Shown piece by piece: positions 42,459-51,175 of a stretch of 64,000 nucleotides of DNA. The DNA lies in assembly GCA_024640765.1 (NCBI GenBank), contig JAHEEK010000006.1:62001-126000 (forward strand), given 5' to 3'. Both the position numbers and the translations under genes were made by a program. Under the pieces are notes generated by a model. That model was not told the origin of the DNA, made no database searches, and worked only from the letters and a program-made list of their open reading frames with translations. The stretch comes from Nereida sp024640765. GTDB lineage: Bacteria; Pseudomonadota; Alphaproteobacteria; Rhodobacterales; Rhodobacteraceae. Every line of letters starts with the position of its first letter. The stretch's first letter is position 1.

Positions 42459-43856
42459 ATGCGAGTTATAGATATGTTTGAGACAGTTGCTCTGCCCGCG
42501 TGGGTTCTCGTTCTGATCGGCGTCGCAGCTGCTATCTCTATCGGAGAGCGGCTCCTGTTTCCTTCTGTCAGGTGGTTTTTGCGCAAACGTGCAGAGCGGG
42601 TTGTGGCGAAAGTAAATGAGCGGCTGACCCGCCCTATCCAACCTTTCAAGCTGGCGCGGCGCGCTGATATGATCCAACGGCTGACGTATGATCGTGATGT
42701 ATTGGCGGCTGTGTCAGAATATGCCTCTGAGGAAGGGATGCCTGATGAGGTCGCCCTGGAAATGGCCCGCAGATACGCCCGCGAGATTGTTCCCTCATTT
42801 AGCGCGACGGCGTATTTTGGCGTGGGCATTCGGGTGGCGCGTTGGCTCGGCAATACGCTGTATCACGTACGTCTTGGCCATGTTGAGCGCGCTGAGATTG
42901 ATCAGGATGCTACGGTCGTGTTCATTATGAACCACCGCTCCAATATGGATTACATGCTGGTCACTTACTTGGCGGCCGATGCTTCTGCGTTGTCTTATGC
43001 GGTCGGTGAGTGGGCGCGTGTCTGGCCCCTGTCACGTTTGATCCGTTCAATGGGTGCGTATTTTATCCGACGCCGTTCACGTAATGCGCTCTACCGGCGC
43101 GTTCTTGCGCGGTATGTGCAAATGGCTACGGAGAATGGTGTGACGCAGGCTGTTTTTCCTGAGGGCGGTCTAAGCCTTGATGGAAAAGTGGCGGCGCCCA
43201 AGCTGGGGCTGTTGAACTACATTATTGAAGGGTGGACCCCCGAAAGCCGTGATGTGGTTTTTGTGCCGGTTGCCTTGAATTACGACCGGATACTTGAGGA
43301 CCGCATTCTTATTTCAGCCGGTCAGCGGGGTGACCGTAAGTTTAACGCCCGCATGTCCGTAGTGGGTGGCTTCATTTTAAAGCACGTATGGCTTCGTATT
43401 TGTCGGCGTGCCTATAAATTTGGAGTTGCGAGCGTCAGCTTTGGCAAGCCGCTGTCCTTGCGTGAATTTGCAACACATCATGCGGAGTTGCCGCATGCAT
43501 TGGGCCGCGAGCTGATGACGCGGATTGAAAACGTAATGCCTGTCCTGCCGATCCCTGTCTTGAGCGCTGTCTTGCTGGAGGCCACGGATGGTGCAGCCCG
43601 TGCTGATCTGGAACTGGCCGTTACCAAATACTTTGCAGGCCTTGATGATGACACGGCGCACAACGTGTCCTGTGGTGATGCAGCGTCAATTGTTGCAGAA
43701 GGCTTGAAAGTCATGACGGCCCGCCGCTTGATTACACAGACTGGTAAAATCGTGCGGGTGAAAGACGATCAACGCCAGATTCTTGAGTATTATGCGAACT
43801 CTATCGTGCATGTGCAGCGTAGAAATTTAGGAAATGCTGCGACTGCTGGGTTATAA
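42459..43856 (+). CDS. PlsB-like glycerol-3-phosphate/1-acyl acyltransferase
   Basis: 465 residues. An N-terminal membrane segment (about 12-30, VALPAWVLVLIGVAAAISIG) precedes a glycerolipid acyltransferase domain with motif I NHRSNMDY (HX4D), motif II GAYFIRRRSRNALYRRVL, motif III FPEGGLSLDG and motif IV VFVPVALNYD. Predicted to start phospholipid synthesis from glycerol-3-phosphate at the membrane. It is divergent from ecm and 114 bases before ccr. The start could be ATG 42459 or 42474; neither has a strong ribosome site. Confidence 0.88.
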   Translation: MRVIDMFETVALPAWVLVLIGVAAAISIGERLLFPSVRWFLRKRAERVVAKVNERLTRPIQPFKLARRADMIQRLTYDRDVLAAVSEYASEEGMPDEVALEMARRYAREIVPSFSATAYFGVGIRVARWLGNTLYHVRLGHVERAEIDQDATVVFIMNHRSNMDYMLVTYLAADASALSYAVGEWARVWPLSRLIRSMGAYFIRRRSRNALYRRVLARYVQMATENGVTQAVFPEGGLSLDGKVAAPKLGLLNYIIEGWTPESRDVVFVPVALNYDRILEDRILISAGQRGDRKFNARMSVVGGFILKHVWLRICRRAYKFGVASVSFGKPLSLREFATHHAELPHALGRELMTRIENVMPVLPIPVLSAVLLEATDGAARADLELAVTKYFAGLDDDTAHNVSCGDAASIVAEGLKVMTARRLITQTGKIVRVKDDQRQILEYYANSIVHVQRRNLGNAATAGL

Positions 43857-43970
43857 AATTACAAATATATGTAAAAAATAGTTGCTATATTACCTTTGAG
43901 ATCATATTCAAAGAGGTGTCGACAGTGATTCTGCGCTGCGGCACCTGAAATTTGGAACGGAGACCGCGCA

Positions 43971-45257
43971 ATGGCTTTGGATACTAACAGCAACTTGATT
44001 TCATATGATGCGGTCGAGAAAGAGCTCTACGAAGTGGGTGAATTCCCCCCGATGGGCTTTGTTCCGCCAAAGATGTACTCATGGGCTATTCGCCGCGAAC
44101 GTCACGGCAACCCAGATAGCGCGATGCTTCAGGAAGTGGTCGACGTTCCCACGCTGGATAGCAACGAAGTGTTGGTTCTCGTGATGGCTGCCGGTATTAA
44201 CTACAACGGTGTTTGGGCCGCCCTCGGCGTGCCAATCAGCCCGTTTGATGGCCACAACCAGCCATATCATATCGCGGGTTCTGATGCGTCGGGCATTGTT
44301 TGGGCTGTGGGTGATAAAGTGACGCGCTGGAAAGTTGGCGACGAAGTTGTGATTCATTGCAACCAAGATGATGGCGATGATGAGGAGTGTAACGGCGGTG
44401 ATCCGATGTACTCGCAAAGCCAACGGATTTGGGGATATGAGACACCTGACGGCTCGTTCAGCCAATTTACGCGGGTCCAATCGCAACAATTGATGCCGCG
44501 TCCAAAGCATCTGACGTGGGAGGAAAGCGCTTGCTACACTCTTACGCTCGCCACTGCGTACCGGATGCTGTTTGGCCATGCGCCTCATGATCTTAAGCCG
44601 GGTCAGAACGTTCTTGTTTGGGGTGCATCCGGTGGGCTTGGGTCCTACGCGATTCAACTGATTAAAACTGCTGGTGCCAACGCAATCGGCGTTATCTCGG
44701 ACGAAAGTAAACGCGATTTCGTGATGTCACTGGGTGCCAAGGGTGTTTTGAACCGCAATGACTTTGACTGCTGGGGCCAGATGCCAACGGTTAACACACC
44801 TGAATATGCCGAGTGGTTCCGCGCCGCGCGTAAGTTTGGCGCTGCGATCTGGCAGATTACTGGCAAAGGTAACAACGTTGATATGGTGTTTGAGCACCCT
44901 GGTGAGTCCACCTTCCCGGTCTCGACCTTCGTGTGTAAAAAAGGTGGCATGGTCGTGATTTGTGCTGGCACGACTGGCTTCAACATGACCTTTGACGTCC
45001 GCTATATGTGGATGCACCAAAAGCGTCTTCAGGGCTCGCACTTTGCGCACCTCAAGCAAGCGGCTGCGGCGAACCAATTGATGGTAGAGGAACGTCTTGA
45101 TCCTTGTATGTCGGAAGTTTTTGAATGGAACGACCTGCCTGAGGCCCACATGAAAATGCTCCGGAACGAGCATAAGCCCGGCAATATGTCCGTATTGGTT
45201 CAAGCGCCAAAGACCGGTCTGCGGACGCTGATCGATACGGTCGAGGCCGGAAAGTAA
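43971..45257 (+). CDS. ccr: Crotonyl-CoA carboxylase/reductase
   Basis: 428 residues, MDR family, the key enzyme of the ethylmalonyl-CoA pathway: reduces crotonyl-CoA with NADPH and fixes CO2 to give ethylmalonyl-CoA. Landmarks: SYDAVEKELYEVGEFPPMGFVPPKMYSWAI at the N-terminus, GINYNGVWAALG with the active-site Asn, CNQDDGDDEECNGGDPMYS, the NADP fold GASGGLGSYAIQLIKTAGA, VFEHPGESTFP and GSHFAHLKQA (CO2-pocket Glu and His). GGAACGGAG precedes the ATG. Ends at a terminator. Confidence 0.97.
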   Translation: MALDTNSNLISYDAVEKELYEVGEFPPMGFVPPKMYSWAIRRERHGNPDSAMLQEVVDVPTLDSNEVLVLVMAAGINYNGVWAALGVPISPFDGHNQPYHIAGSDASGIVWAVGDKVTRWKVGDEVVIHCNQDDGDDEECNGGDPMYSQSQRIWGYETPDGSFSQFTRVQSQQLMPRPKHLTWEESACYTLTLATAYRMLFGHAPHDLKPGQNVLVWGASGGLGSYAIQLIKTAGANAIGVISDESKRDFVMSLGAKGVLNRNDFDCWGQMPTVNTPEYAEWFRAARKFGAAIWQITGKGNNVDMVFEHPGESTFPVSTFVCKKGGMVVICAGTTGFNMTFDVRYMWMHQKRLQGSHFAHLKQAAAANQLMVEERLDPCMSEVFEWNDLPEAHMKMLRNEHKPGNMSVLVQAPKTGLRTLIDTVEAGK

Positions 45258-45297
45258 CCTTCATAACGGTTTGCAGGCTCCCCCTGCGCGCCGAATC

Positions 45298-45336
45298 GAA
45301 GCCCAATGCCATGAAGGTGTTGGGCTTCTTTCGTTT
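45298..45336 (+). terminator. Terminator of ccr
   Basis: GAAGCCCAA (45298-45306) pairs with TTGGGCTTC (45320-45328), 9 perfect pairs, followed by TTTCGTTTT. Confidence 0.85.
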
Positions 45337-45458
45337 TGAACAACTTAAATTTGACTGCCTCACTCTATCTGGGGAGCTAGGATGCGCGAATTTCATATAA
45401 AATAAATACAAGTTAAGATTGTGTTTATGTGAGATTAACTATTTTAGGATGAGTGTAG

Positions 45459-45659
45459 ATGCAGAATGAATGGATATTAGACGTCCTCGTAGATTTTCGT
45501 GTTTTCGCCCGTTCCAATGGTTTGGGGCGCATGGCTCAGCATCTTGATGACGTCGCTTTGATTGCGGCAAGTGACATCTTGGCCGCCAGGGGAGGCTCAC
45601 TCAATGAGTGGGGCACTGGAGAGTATCGTGAACGACCTCGAGCAAGCGAACACGCTTGA
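45459..45659 (+). CDS. Small conserved protein upstream of luxR
   Basis: 66 residues. The first 45 (MQNEWILDVLVDFRVFARSNG, GRMAQHLDDVALIAASDILA) are similar, from memory, to a small helical protein often encoded just before luxR genes in roseobacters. AGGATGAG lies 5-12 bases before the ATG. The tail after residue 48 runs into and overlaps the luxR start at 45604, so it may have lengthened after a lost stop codon. Function unknown; a role with LuxR is only suggested by position. Confidence 0.65.
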   Translation: MQNEWILDVLVDFRVFARSNGLGRMAQHLDDVALIAASDILAARGGSLNEWGTGEYRERPRASEHA

Positions 45660-46315
45660 GGATTTTCAACGGAATACTGAGATCCTTCGGGATTATTACA
45701 AATTAGATCATTTTATTTACCATTGGGTTAATTCTGTCGGTGAGCGCTTTGGAGCAGGCACCTACAGTACCGAGTGGGTCGATCGGTACGTCGACAAGGA
45801 CTACCTGCGGATGGACCCCGTTATCCTTGGCGCGCTACAGCGATTTCATCCGCTGAACTGGAAAGACCTTGATTGGTCCAGTAAGGGGGGTCAAAGCGTT
45901 TCTGCGCGAGGCCATTGAATACGGTGTAGGCAATCAATGGCTGTCCATTCCGGTGCGTGGGCCGTCTGGTCAGTTTGCTTTATTGTCGTGCAACGCGAAC
46001 ACCAATGATGAGGCATGGGCAGAATTTATTGAGCTAAATCAGTAGTCTCTGATCATTATCGCCCATAAGTTTAATGAGCGTGCTCTCGATTTTGACACAG
46101 GGTTTGATAACACAATCGTCAATCTTTCGCCCCGCGAACTATCCGCGATGGCGCTGCTTGCAAAGGGATACTCACGCTCTCAGGCAGCTCATGATTTGCA
46201 GATTTCAGAGCACACGCTGCGGGTCTATGTTGAGGGCGCGCGTCATAAACTGGGGGCGCTTAACACCACCCATGCGGTTGCTCGTGCGCTTACCAAAGGA
46301 TTGATCGTCGTATAG
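45604..46315 (+). pseudogene. luxR: luxR-type quorum-sensing regulator, broken by a frameshift and an internal stop
   Basis: Would be an autoinducer-binding regulator of about 236 residues. Start at ATG 45604 with GGAGG. Residues 1-94 are read in one frame (NTLEDFQRNTEILRDYYKLDHF, WVDRYVDKDYLRMDPV). At a run of six G (45885-45890) the frame must shift by one base (one G too many) to continue as VKAFLREAIEYGVGNQWLSIPV. A second lesion, an in-frame TAG at 46043-46045, follows ELNQ. After it the frame is clean to 46315 and holds an intact LuxR helix-turn-helix (LSPRELSAMALLAKGYSRSQAA to VARALTKGLIVV). Two independent lesions argue for a true pseudogene rather than one sequencing error. Confidence 0.9.
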
Positions 46316-46410
46316 CGCAAACATTCCCTTTGGTGTTGCGTTGGGCGCTCTGCCGCCGCGCGTTGGCGTAAGCAGCCTTTAACAGGCCTAAACACATGAT
46401 GAGGCAATCT

Positions 46411-46433
46411 TCCTGTCCGGTTTTTCGACAGGA
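46411..46433. promoter_or_regulatory. Inverted repeat upstream of luxI
   Basis: TCCTGTC (46411-46417) and GACAGGA (46427-46433), 7 perfect bases with a 9-base spacer, 29 bases before the luxI start. The CTG...CAG ends recall a lux box, but CTG-N13-CAG is longer than the usual N10-12, so it may be a variant box or another operator. Confidence 0.45.
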
Positions 46434-46462
46434 GCCACCTTCATCAGTGATAGGACGCCCGC

Positions 46463-47176
46463 ATGCTTCGCTACATCTACGCAGATCAGCTCGGCCAATT
46501 TCCACGCCTTGCACACACCATGTTCCGGGATAGGGCGGTTCAGTTCAAAGATCGTCTTGGATGGGAAGTAAGCGTCGATCATAACGGGCATGAGCGTGAT
46601 GAGTACGACGACATGTGCCCGCTCTATGTCATTTGGGAACTGCCCGATGGCACCCATGGCGGCTCAATGCGGTTCTTGCCCACAACAGGCCGGACCATGG
46701 TGCATGACCATTTTGCCCACCTTACCGGTGGAGTGCATATCGAAAGTCCGATTATTTGGGAATGTACACGGTTTTGCATCAGCCCGCGCGCAGATGACAC
46801 GCGTTCCTGTGCGGCGGCATTGGTGCTTGGGGCAGGCGAGGTCATGCGACGCTTTTCGTTGCGCCACTACATTGGTGTTTTTGACCCGCGGATGGCGCGG
46901 ATTTATCGTCTATACGGTGTAAGCCCTGATATCATTGGGCAGGCAGGCGCAGGTGCGGGCGGAATTTGCGTAGGTCTTTGGCAGATGCAAGATGAGGCCT
47001 GGGCAAAGACGTATGCACGCTTGGGCATTGAGGCAGCAACGTCGGATCAGTGGTTCAAGGCGTCTTTGCAAACGTTAAATGCAAAAACTCCAGCCCAAGC
47101 TGAGACAGCTACTGGCAGCGACTGGTGCGCCGATATAGTGTCGCGCCATGAGCATACCCAGCATCCAGTTTTCTGA
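46463..47176 (+). CDS. luxI: Acyl-homoserine lactone synthase (LuxI family)
   Basis: 237 residues, intact. Makes N-acyl-homoserine lactone from SAM and acyl-ACP. The invariant residues are present: Arg24, Phe28 and Trp34 (FRDRAVQFKDRLGW), Asp46 and Asp49 (RDEYDD), Arg70 (SMRFLPTTG) and the ESPIIWECTRFCI strand with catalytic Glu and Arg. AGGA is 9 bases before the ATG. The cognate luxR just upstream is broken. The last 29 bases overlap the helicase gene. Confidence 0.94.
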   Translation: MLRYIYADQLGQFPRLAHTMFRDRAVQFKDRLGWEVSVDHNGHERDEYDDMCPLYVIWELPDGTHGGSMRFLPTTGRTMVHDHFAHLTGGVHIESPIIWECTRFCISPRADDTRSCAAALVLGAGEVMRRFSLRHYIGVFDPRMARIYRLYGVSPDIIGQAGAGAGGICVGLWQMQDEAWAKTYARLGIEAATSDQWFKASLQTLNAKTPAQAETATGSDWCADIVSRHEHTQHPVF

Positions 47177-48689
47177 AGACCAAGCCCATGCTTTTGACAG
47201 CATTTCTGATCTGTTGAAGCGCGCGGGCGTCGATATTGAAAACGATGTGGTGCTGCCGCCACAAGACAGTAAATCCAGTGTGATGGCCGTGATCGGCAAG
47301 GCTGGCAGCGGTAAAACACTGCTGCTGGCCGAATTATACCGCGCCATTGAAGCCGCCGGTGTTGAGGTTGTTTCAGGCGACTACGAGTCCCGCAAATCTA
47401 AAGACAAACGCACGCTGGCCATCCTTGCCCCCACCAACAAAGCTGCAAGTGTGCTGCGTAACCGCGGTGTTCCCGCAACAACGATCCACCGGATCTTGTA
47501 CACGCCCATGTATGATCCGGAGTATGAAAAAATTGCTGAATGGTTGGCGGGCAACACGCTTGAGCGGCCTGACGTAGAAGACTTGACGGATTTGGCGCTT
47601 GATCGCGCGTGGGCATATTATCAGACCAACAGATCAATACCGGGTGCGCTTGCTGCGGCGGGCTTGCGCGGTTCTGATTTTATCACGGGCTGGAAACGGC
47701 GCGAGAACCCCCTTGATATTGGGTTCATCGATGAATCTTCGATGCTGGATGCCAAGCAATACGAAGACTTGCAGGAAATTTTCCCAACGCTTGTGTTGTT
47801 TGGCGATCCCGCACAGCTTGCGCCCGTTAACCAATCTGGGGGTATGGTGTTTGATGGTCTCAAGGGGCCGCGCAAGCTTGAGCTGAGCCGCGTCCACCGG
47901 CAAACCAAAGACAATCCCATTCTTGATTTGGCCCATGCGCTGGCGGACCCGTCGCTTGAGTTTCATCACTTTGAGCAGATGGTGAAAGACGCCTCCCAAA
48001 AAGATGACCGGGTCGTATGGGCCGAGCGGGTGAATTGCGATTTGATGGCGCGCTCGCCGTGTCTTGTGTGGCGTAACGCGACGCGGATCAAATTGATCAA
48101 TGCGTTTCGCGGTGCCTATAGCGCGCCCGAAGAAGAGCTGCTGGAAGGTGAGCCGCTTATTTGTGATGGTATTGAATTGCCCATGAAGCACCGCAAAAAG
48201 CGGCTCGATCTTGAGGCGCGAGGTCTGATTAAGGGCGCGCAGGTCATCTATATGGGCCTCGGCCGCAAGCCTGGCTTTTCGCGCCTGCACGTCATGGGGG
48301 CAGAGGACCCGCAGGTGAGTGCCGCGTCAATTATGAAGTTAGAAAAGCCTGGCGAGGAAGAGCCTGTCATTCCGTTTGCTGCGCGCATGGGGGCTACTTT
48401 TCTGCATGGTGCCGCAGTGACAATTCACAAGGCGCAAGGCTCGCAATGGGATGAAGTGCAGGTGTTTGCACCAGATATTTTTGTTGCCGCGCGCATGGGC
48501 CGTTCTGAGGCGGGGCAGCCGCTGTGGAAGCGCTTGGCATATGTCGCAATTACGCGGGCAGAGACACGACTTCATTGGTGTGTACGTGCTGCGTTGGCCC
48601 GTCCCAAGGGGCCGCTGATCATTGATGATTTGCCGAGCAAGCCCGCACCGCTTACCCTTGAAGCTGAACCTTTGGAGGCAAACTCATGA
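47148..48689 (+). CDS. RecD2/UvrD-like superfamily 1 DNA helicase (ATPase)
   Basis: 513 residues. Walker A GKAGSGKT near residue 50-57, motif Ia APTNKAASVLRNRGVPATTIHR, Walker B-like IGFIDESSMLDAKQYEDL, motif III VLFGDPAQLAPV, and C-terminal VTIHKAQGSQWDEV plus AYVAITRAETRLHW, the RecD-type UvrD_C_2 motifs. Probably a 5'-3' helicase in DNA repair or replication restart. It starts within the luxI end and overlaps the next gene by 4 bases. Confidence 0.9.
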   Translation: MSIPSIQFSEDQAHAFDSISDLLKRAGVDIENDVVLPPQDSKSSVMAVIGKAGSGKTLLLAELYRAIEAAGVEVVSGDYESRKSKDKRTLAILAPTNKAASVLRNRGVPATTIHRILYTPMYDPEYEKIAEWLAGNTLERPDVEDLTDLALDRAWAYYQTNRSIPGALAAAGLRGSDFITGWKRRENPLDIGFIDESSMLDAKQYEDLQEIFPTLVLFGDPAQLAPVNQSGGMVFDGLKGPRKLELSRVHRQTKDNPILDLAHALADPSLEFHHFEQMVKDASQKDDRVVWAERVNCDLMARSPCLVWRNATRIKLINAFRGAYSAPEEELLEGEPLICDGIELPMKHRKKRLDLEARGLIKGAQVIYMGLGRKPGFSRLHVMGAEDPQVSAASIMKLEKPGEEEPVIPFAARMGATFLHGAAVTIHKAQGSQWDEVQVFAPDIFVAARMGRSEAGQPLWKRLAYVAITRAETRLHWCVRAALARPKGPLIIDDLPSKPAPLTLEAEPLEANS

Positions 48690-49411
48690 AGTCGATTATT
48701 ATCACTGGGGCAAGCAGCGGCATTGGTGCAGTTACAGCACGCCATTTCTTGCAGAACGGTTGGCGCGTTGGTTTGATGGCGCGCACAGCATCTGCGTTGG
48801 AACATATAGCAGATGGCCATGAGAACGCCGTTTGTCTACCGTGTAGCGTGACTGATGAGGCAGCGGTTGATGCCGCGTTTAAAACCTTTTCACGTAATCA
48901 CCGTTTAGATGTTTTGTTCAATAACGCGGGCCAGTTTGGGCCGCAAATGAGCATTGATGAGATCCAGCTGGCCGATTGGCAGGCGACAGTTGATGTGAAC
49001 TTAACGGGGATGTTTTTGTGTGCCCGTGCTGCGTTTCGAACCATGCGGCACCAATCCAATCAGGGCGGTCGGATCATAAACAACGGCTCGATCAGTGCGC
49101 ATACCCCGCGCGAAGGTTCGACGTGTTACACGACAACAAAACACGGCGTTTCTGGCCTGACCAAGACGATCACGCTTGATGGGCGTCCGTTTGGCATTAC
49201 TTGCGGTCAAATTGATATTGGCAATGCCCGTACAGATTTAGTTGCGAACCTTGAAGTAAAGCGCGCGGCCGAAGGCTTGCCGCCGTTGCCCACAATGGCC
49301 GTTGAAGATGTCGCTAAGTCCGTCTTTCACATGGCCAGTTTGCCAGAGGAAGCCAACGTCCAAACCATGATGGTGATGGCCAGCGCAATGCCCCATATTG
49401 GGCGCGGCTAA
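48686..49411 (+). CDS. Short-chain dehydrogenase/reductase (SDR)
   Basis: 241 residues. Cofactor motif TGASSGIG at about 6-13, NNAG at about 78-81, catalytic Ser and Tyr-x3-Lys in NNGSISAHTPREGSTCYTTTKHG. Substrate unknown. The start overlaps the helicase stop (ATGA), so the two genes are translationally coupled, though no shared process is obvious. Confidence 0.92.
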   Translation: MKSIIITGASSGIGAVTARHFLQNGWRVGLMARTASALEHIADGHENAVCLPCSVTDEAAVDAAFKTFSRNHRLDVLFNNAGQFGPQMSIDEIQLADWQATVDVNLTGMFLCARAAFRTMRHQSNQGGRIINNGSISAHTPREGSTCYTTTKHGVSGLTKTITLDGRPFGITCGQIDIGNARTDLVANLEVKRAAEGLPPLPTMAVEDVAKSVFHMASLPEEANVQTMMVMASAMPHIGRG

Positions 49412-49429
49412 CAACTGGGTATCGGTTTC

Positions 49430-50185
49430 TTAGCGTTGGAACACACGGAAAATTGCTGATGCGCCCCAACCGGCGCTGATTGCGATGATCAGTGACAGGA
49501 TGCCGTAGTAAAATGGTTTTTGGCGTGACAGGTTGTACATCCAACGCTCAAGCCCTGCTTTGCGCACATCAAGAACGGTGCTGTAGGTTGAGATGACCTT
49601 TTTATCATTCAACAGAAAAACGCTGACTTCGTAGGCGCCTTCAACAAGGTTGGCGGGCAACTCAACGTCGGTGCGGAACAACGTATTGTCGATCAGCGCA
49701 GCATCCCATTCGCGCAGCTGGTATTTGTTGGCGTCTTGGCGGATGCGCATTAACGCTTCGGTGAATAGCGCCACATCGTTGTCGTCGTGGCCCTCCGCGC
49801 TTGGCTTGATGACGCGGGGCAGGGTGATCTCGTAATAGCGATCGGCCTCTTCACCCAAGATATCTGCGATGGGGCGCGTTGTTTCGATCGCGTAAAACGA
49901 TGGCGCTGCGTCGACCTCAACGGTTGCGGCGTTGACCCATATGCCAAAGCGGCGGTCTTTGCGGTAAACTTTGGTTGCTTGATCGGGGCCCTTCACGGTG
50001 ACGATCAAGTCAAGTTTGGCTTCTTGCGTCACTGCACTTTCATGCTTGATTGCACCAAAAACCAAAATGTCTGAGCCATCGAAGGTTGTTGTAATGGCCA
50101 CTTCGCTCTCGGACAGGCCAAGCACTAAGTTCTGCGCAGCGGCTGGCGTCGCCAGCAAAAGCGCGATGAGAAAAGCACGTAGCAT
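49430..50185 (-). CDS. TIGR02186 family membrane protein
   Basis: 251 residues with a signal peptide (MLRAFLIALLLATPAAA), a periplasmic beta-rich domain (LVLGLSESEVAITTTFDGSDILVFGAI; KLDLIVTVKGPDQATKVYRKDRRFGIWVN) and a C-terminal membrane helix (FYYGILSLIIAISAGWGASAIF). This is the conserved partner of a TSUP permease in Rhodobacterales and it directly follows one (start 0 bases after its stop). The pair probably forms an anion exporter complex, inference only. Confidence 0.88.
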   Translation of the reverse strand: MLRAFLIALLLATPAAAQNLVLGLSESEVAITTTFDGSDILVFGAIKHESAVTQEAKLDLIVTVKGPDQATKVYRKDRRFGIWVNAATVEVDAAPSFYAIETTRPIADILGEEADRYYEITLPRVIKPSAEGHDDNDVALFTEALMRIRQDANKYQLREWDAALIDNTLFRTDVELPANLVEGAYEVSVFLLNDKKVISTYSTVLDVRKAGLERWMYNLSRQKPFYYGILSLIIAISAGWGASAIFRVFQR

Positions 50186-51106
50186 CTAGTGCCCTCCCAA
50201 GCCGATAGAATAAAGTTCTGAGGGCGTCAGCAGCAGATCCAGTGCAAGCTTGGAACAGACGCCAAGCACCATCAGTGCAAGCAAAATACGCAGCTGCTCT
50301 GCCTTCATCTTTGCGCCGATCCGCGTTCCGATCTGTGCGCCGATAACGCCGCCGACCAACAGCAAAACCGCCAACATCATATCTACGGTATAATTTGTTG
50401 TGGCGTGCAACATTGTGGTGAACGCGGTCACAAAGATGATCTGAAAAAGGGATGTACCCACAACAACTTTGGTCGGCATGCCAAGCAGATAAATCATCGC
50501 AGGCACCATGATAAAGCCACCGCCAACGCCCATGATTGCTGCCAGAATACCCACGACAACACCAACGATCAAAGGCGGGATCACACTAATATAGAGGCCC
50601 GAGACGCGGAACTTCATCTTGAACGGCAGCGCGTGAATCCACGTGTGGTTCTTGCGTTTGCGCGGTGCCGTACCCGCAGGGGCGTTGGTGCGGCGGATTG
50701 CGTTGAGACTTTCGATAAACATCAAGCCGCCAACAACGCCCAAAAAGACGACGTAGCAAAGCTTTACCAGCAGATCGACTTGCCCCAAGGACTTCAGGTA
50801 GTTGAAAACAACCACACCCAGTGCAGCGCCGATCAGGCCACCCACAAGGAGTACGGTGCCCATCCTGAAATCAACGGTTTTTCGTTTGAAGTGCGCGAGC
50901 ACACCAGAGAACGACGAGGCTACAATTTGGTTTGCTTCAGTGGCCACAGCAACTGCAGGCGGGATGCCGATAAAGAACAGCAAGGGGGTCATCAGAAAAC
51001 CACCACCCACACCAAACATCCCGGACAAGATACCGACGATGCCGCCGAGACCTAACAACAGAAATGCATTAACGGAAACTTCCGCGATGGGCAGGTAGAT
51101 TTGCAT
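50186..51106 (-). CDS. TauE/SafE (TSUP) family permease paired with TIGR02186
   Basis: 306 residues, about eight membrane helices. Two homologous motifs: GIVGILSGMFGVGGGFLMTPLLFF near the N-terminus and VVGILAAIMGVGGGFIMVPAMIYLLG in the second half, linked by a long cytoplasmic loop with RKRKNHTWIHALPFKMKF. Likely moves sulfite or another small anion. Its stop abuts the TIGR02186 start. Not closely similar to the 31.6 kb TSUP gene. Confidence 0.92.
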   Translation of the reverse strand: MQIYLPIAEVSVNAFLLLGLGGIVGILSGMFGVGGGFLMTPLLFFIGIPPAVAVATEANQIVASSFSGVLAHFKRKTVDFRMGTVLLVGGLIGAALGVVVFNYLKSLGQVDLLVKLCYVVFLGVVGGLMFIESLNAIRRTNAPAGTAPRKRKNHTWIHALPFKMKFRVSGLYISVIPPLIVGVVVGILAAIMGVGGGFIMVPAMIYLLGMPTKVVVGTSLFQIIFVTAFTTMLHATTNYTVDMMLAVLLLVGGVIGAQIGTRIGAKMKAEQLRILLALMVLGVCSKLALDLLLTPSELYSIGLGGH

Positions 51107-51175
51107 AGCTTCCCTTCAACCTATTCTGGCCTGACTTCAACCGCCAAATTAAAAGGCACTATGAGTCCAGTTGCC

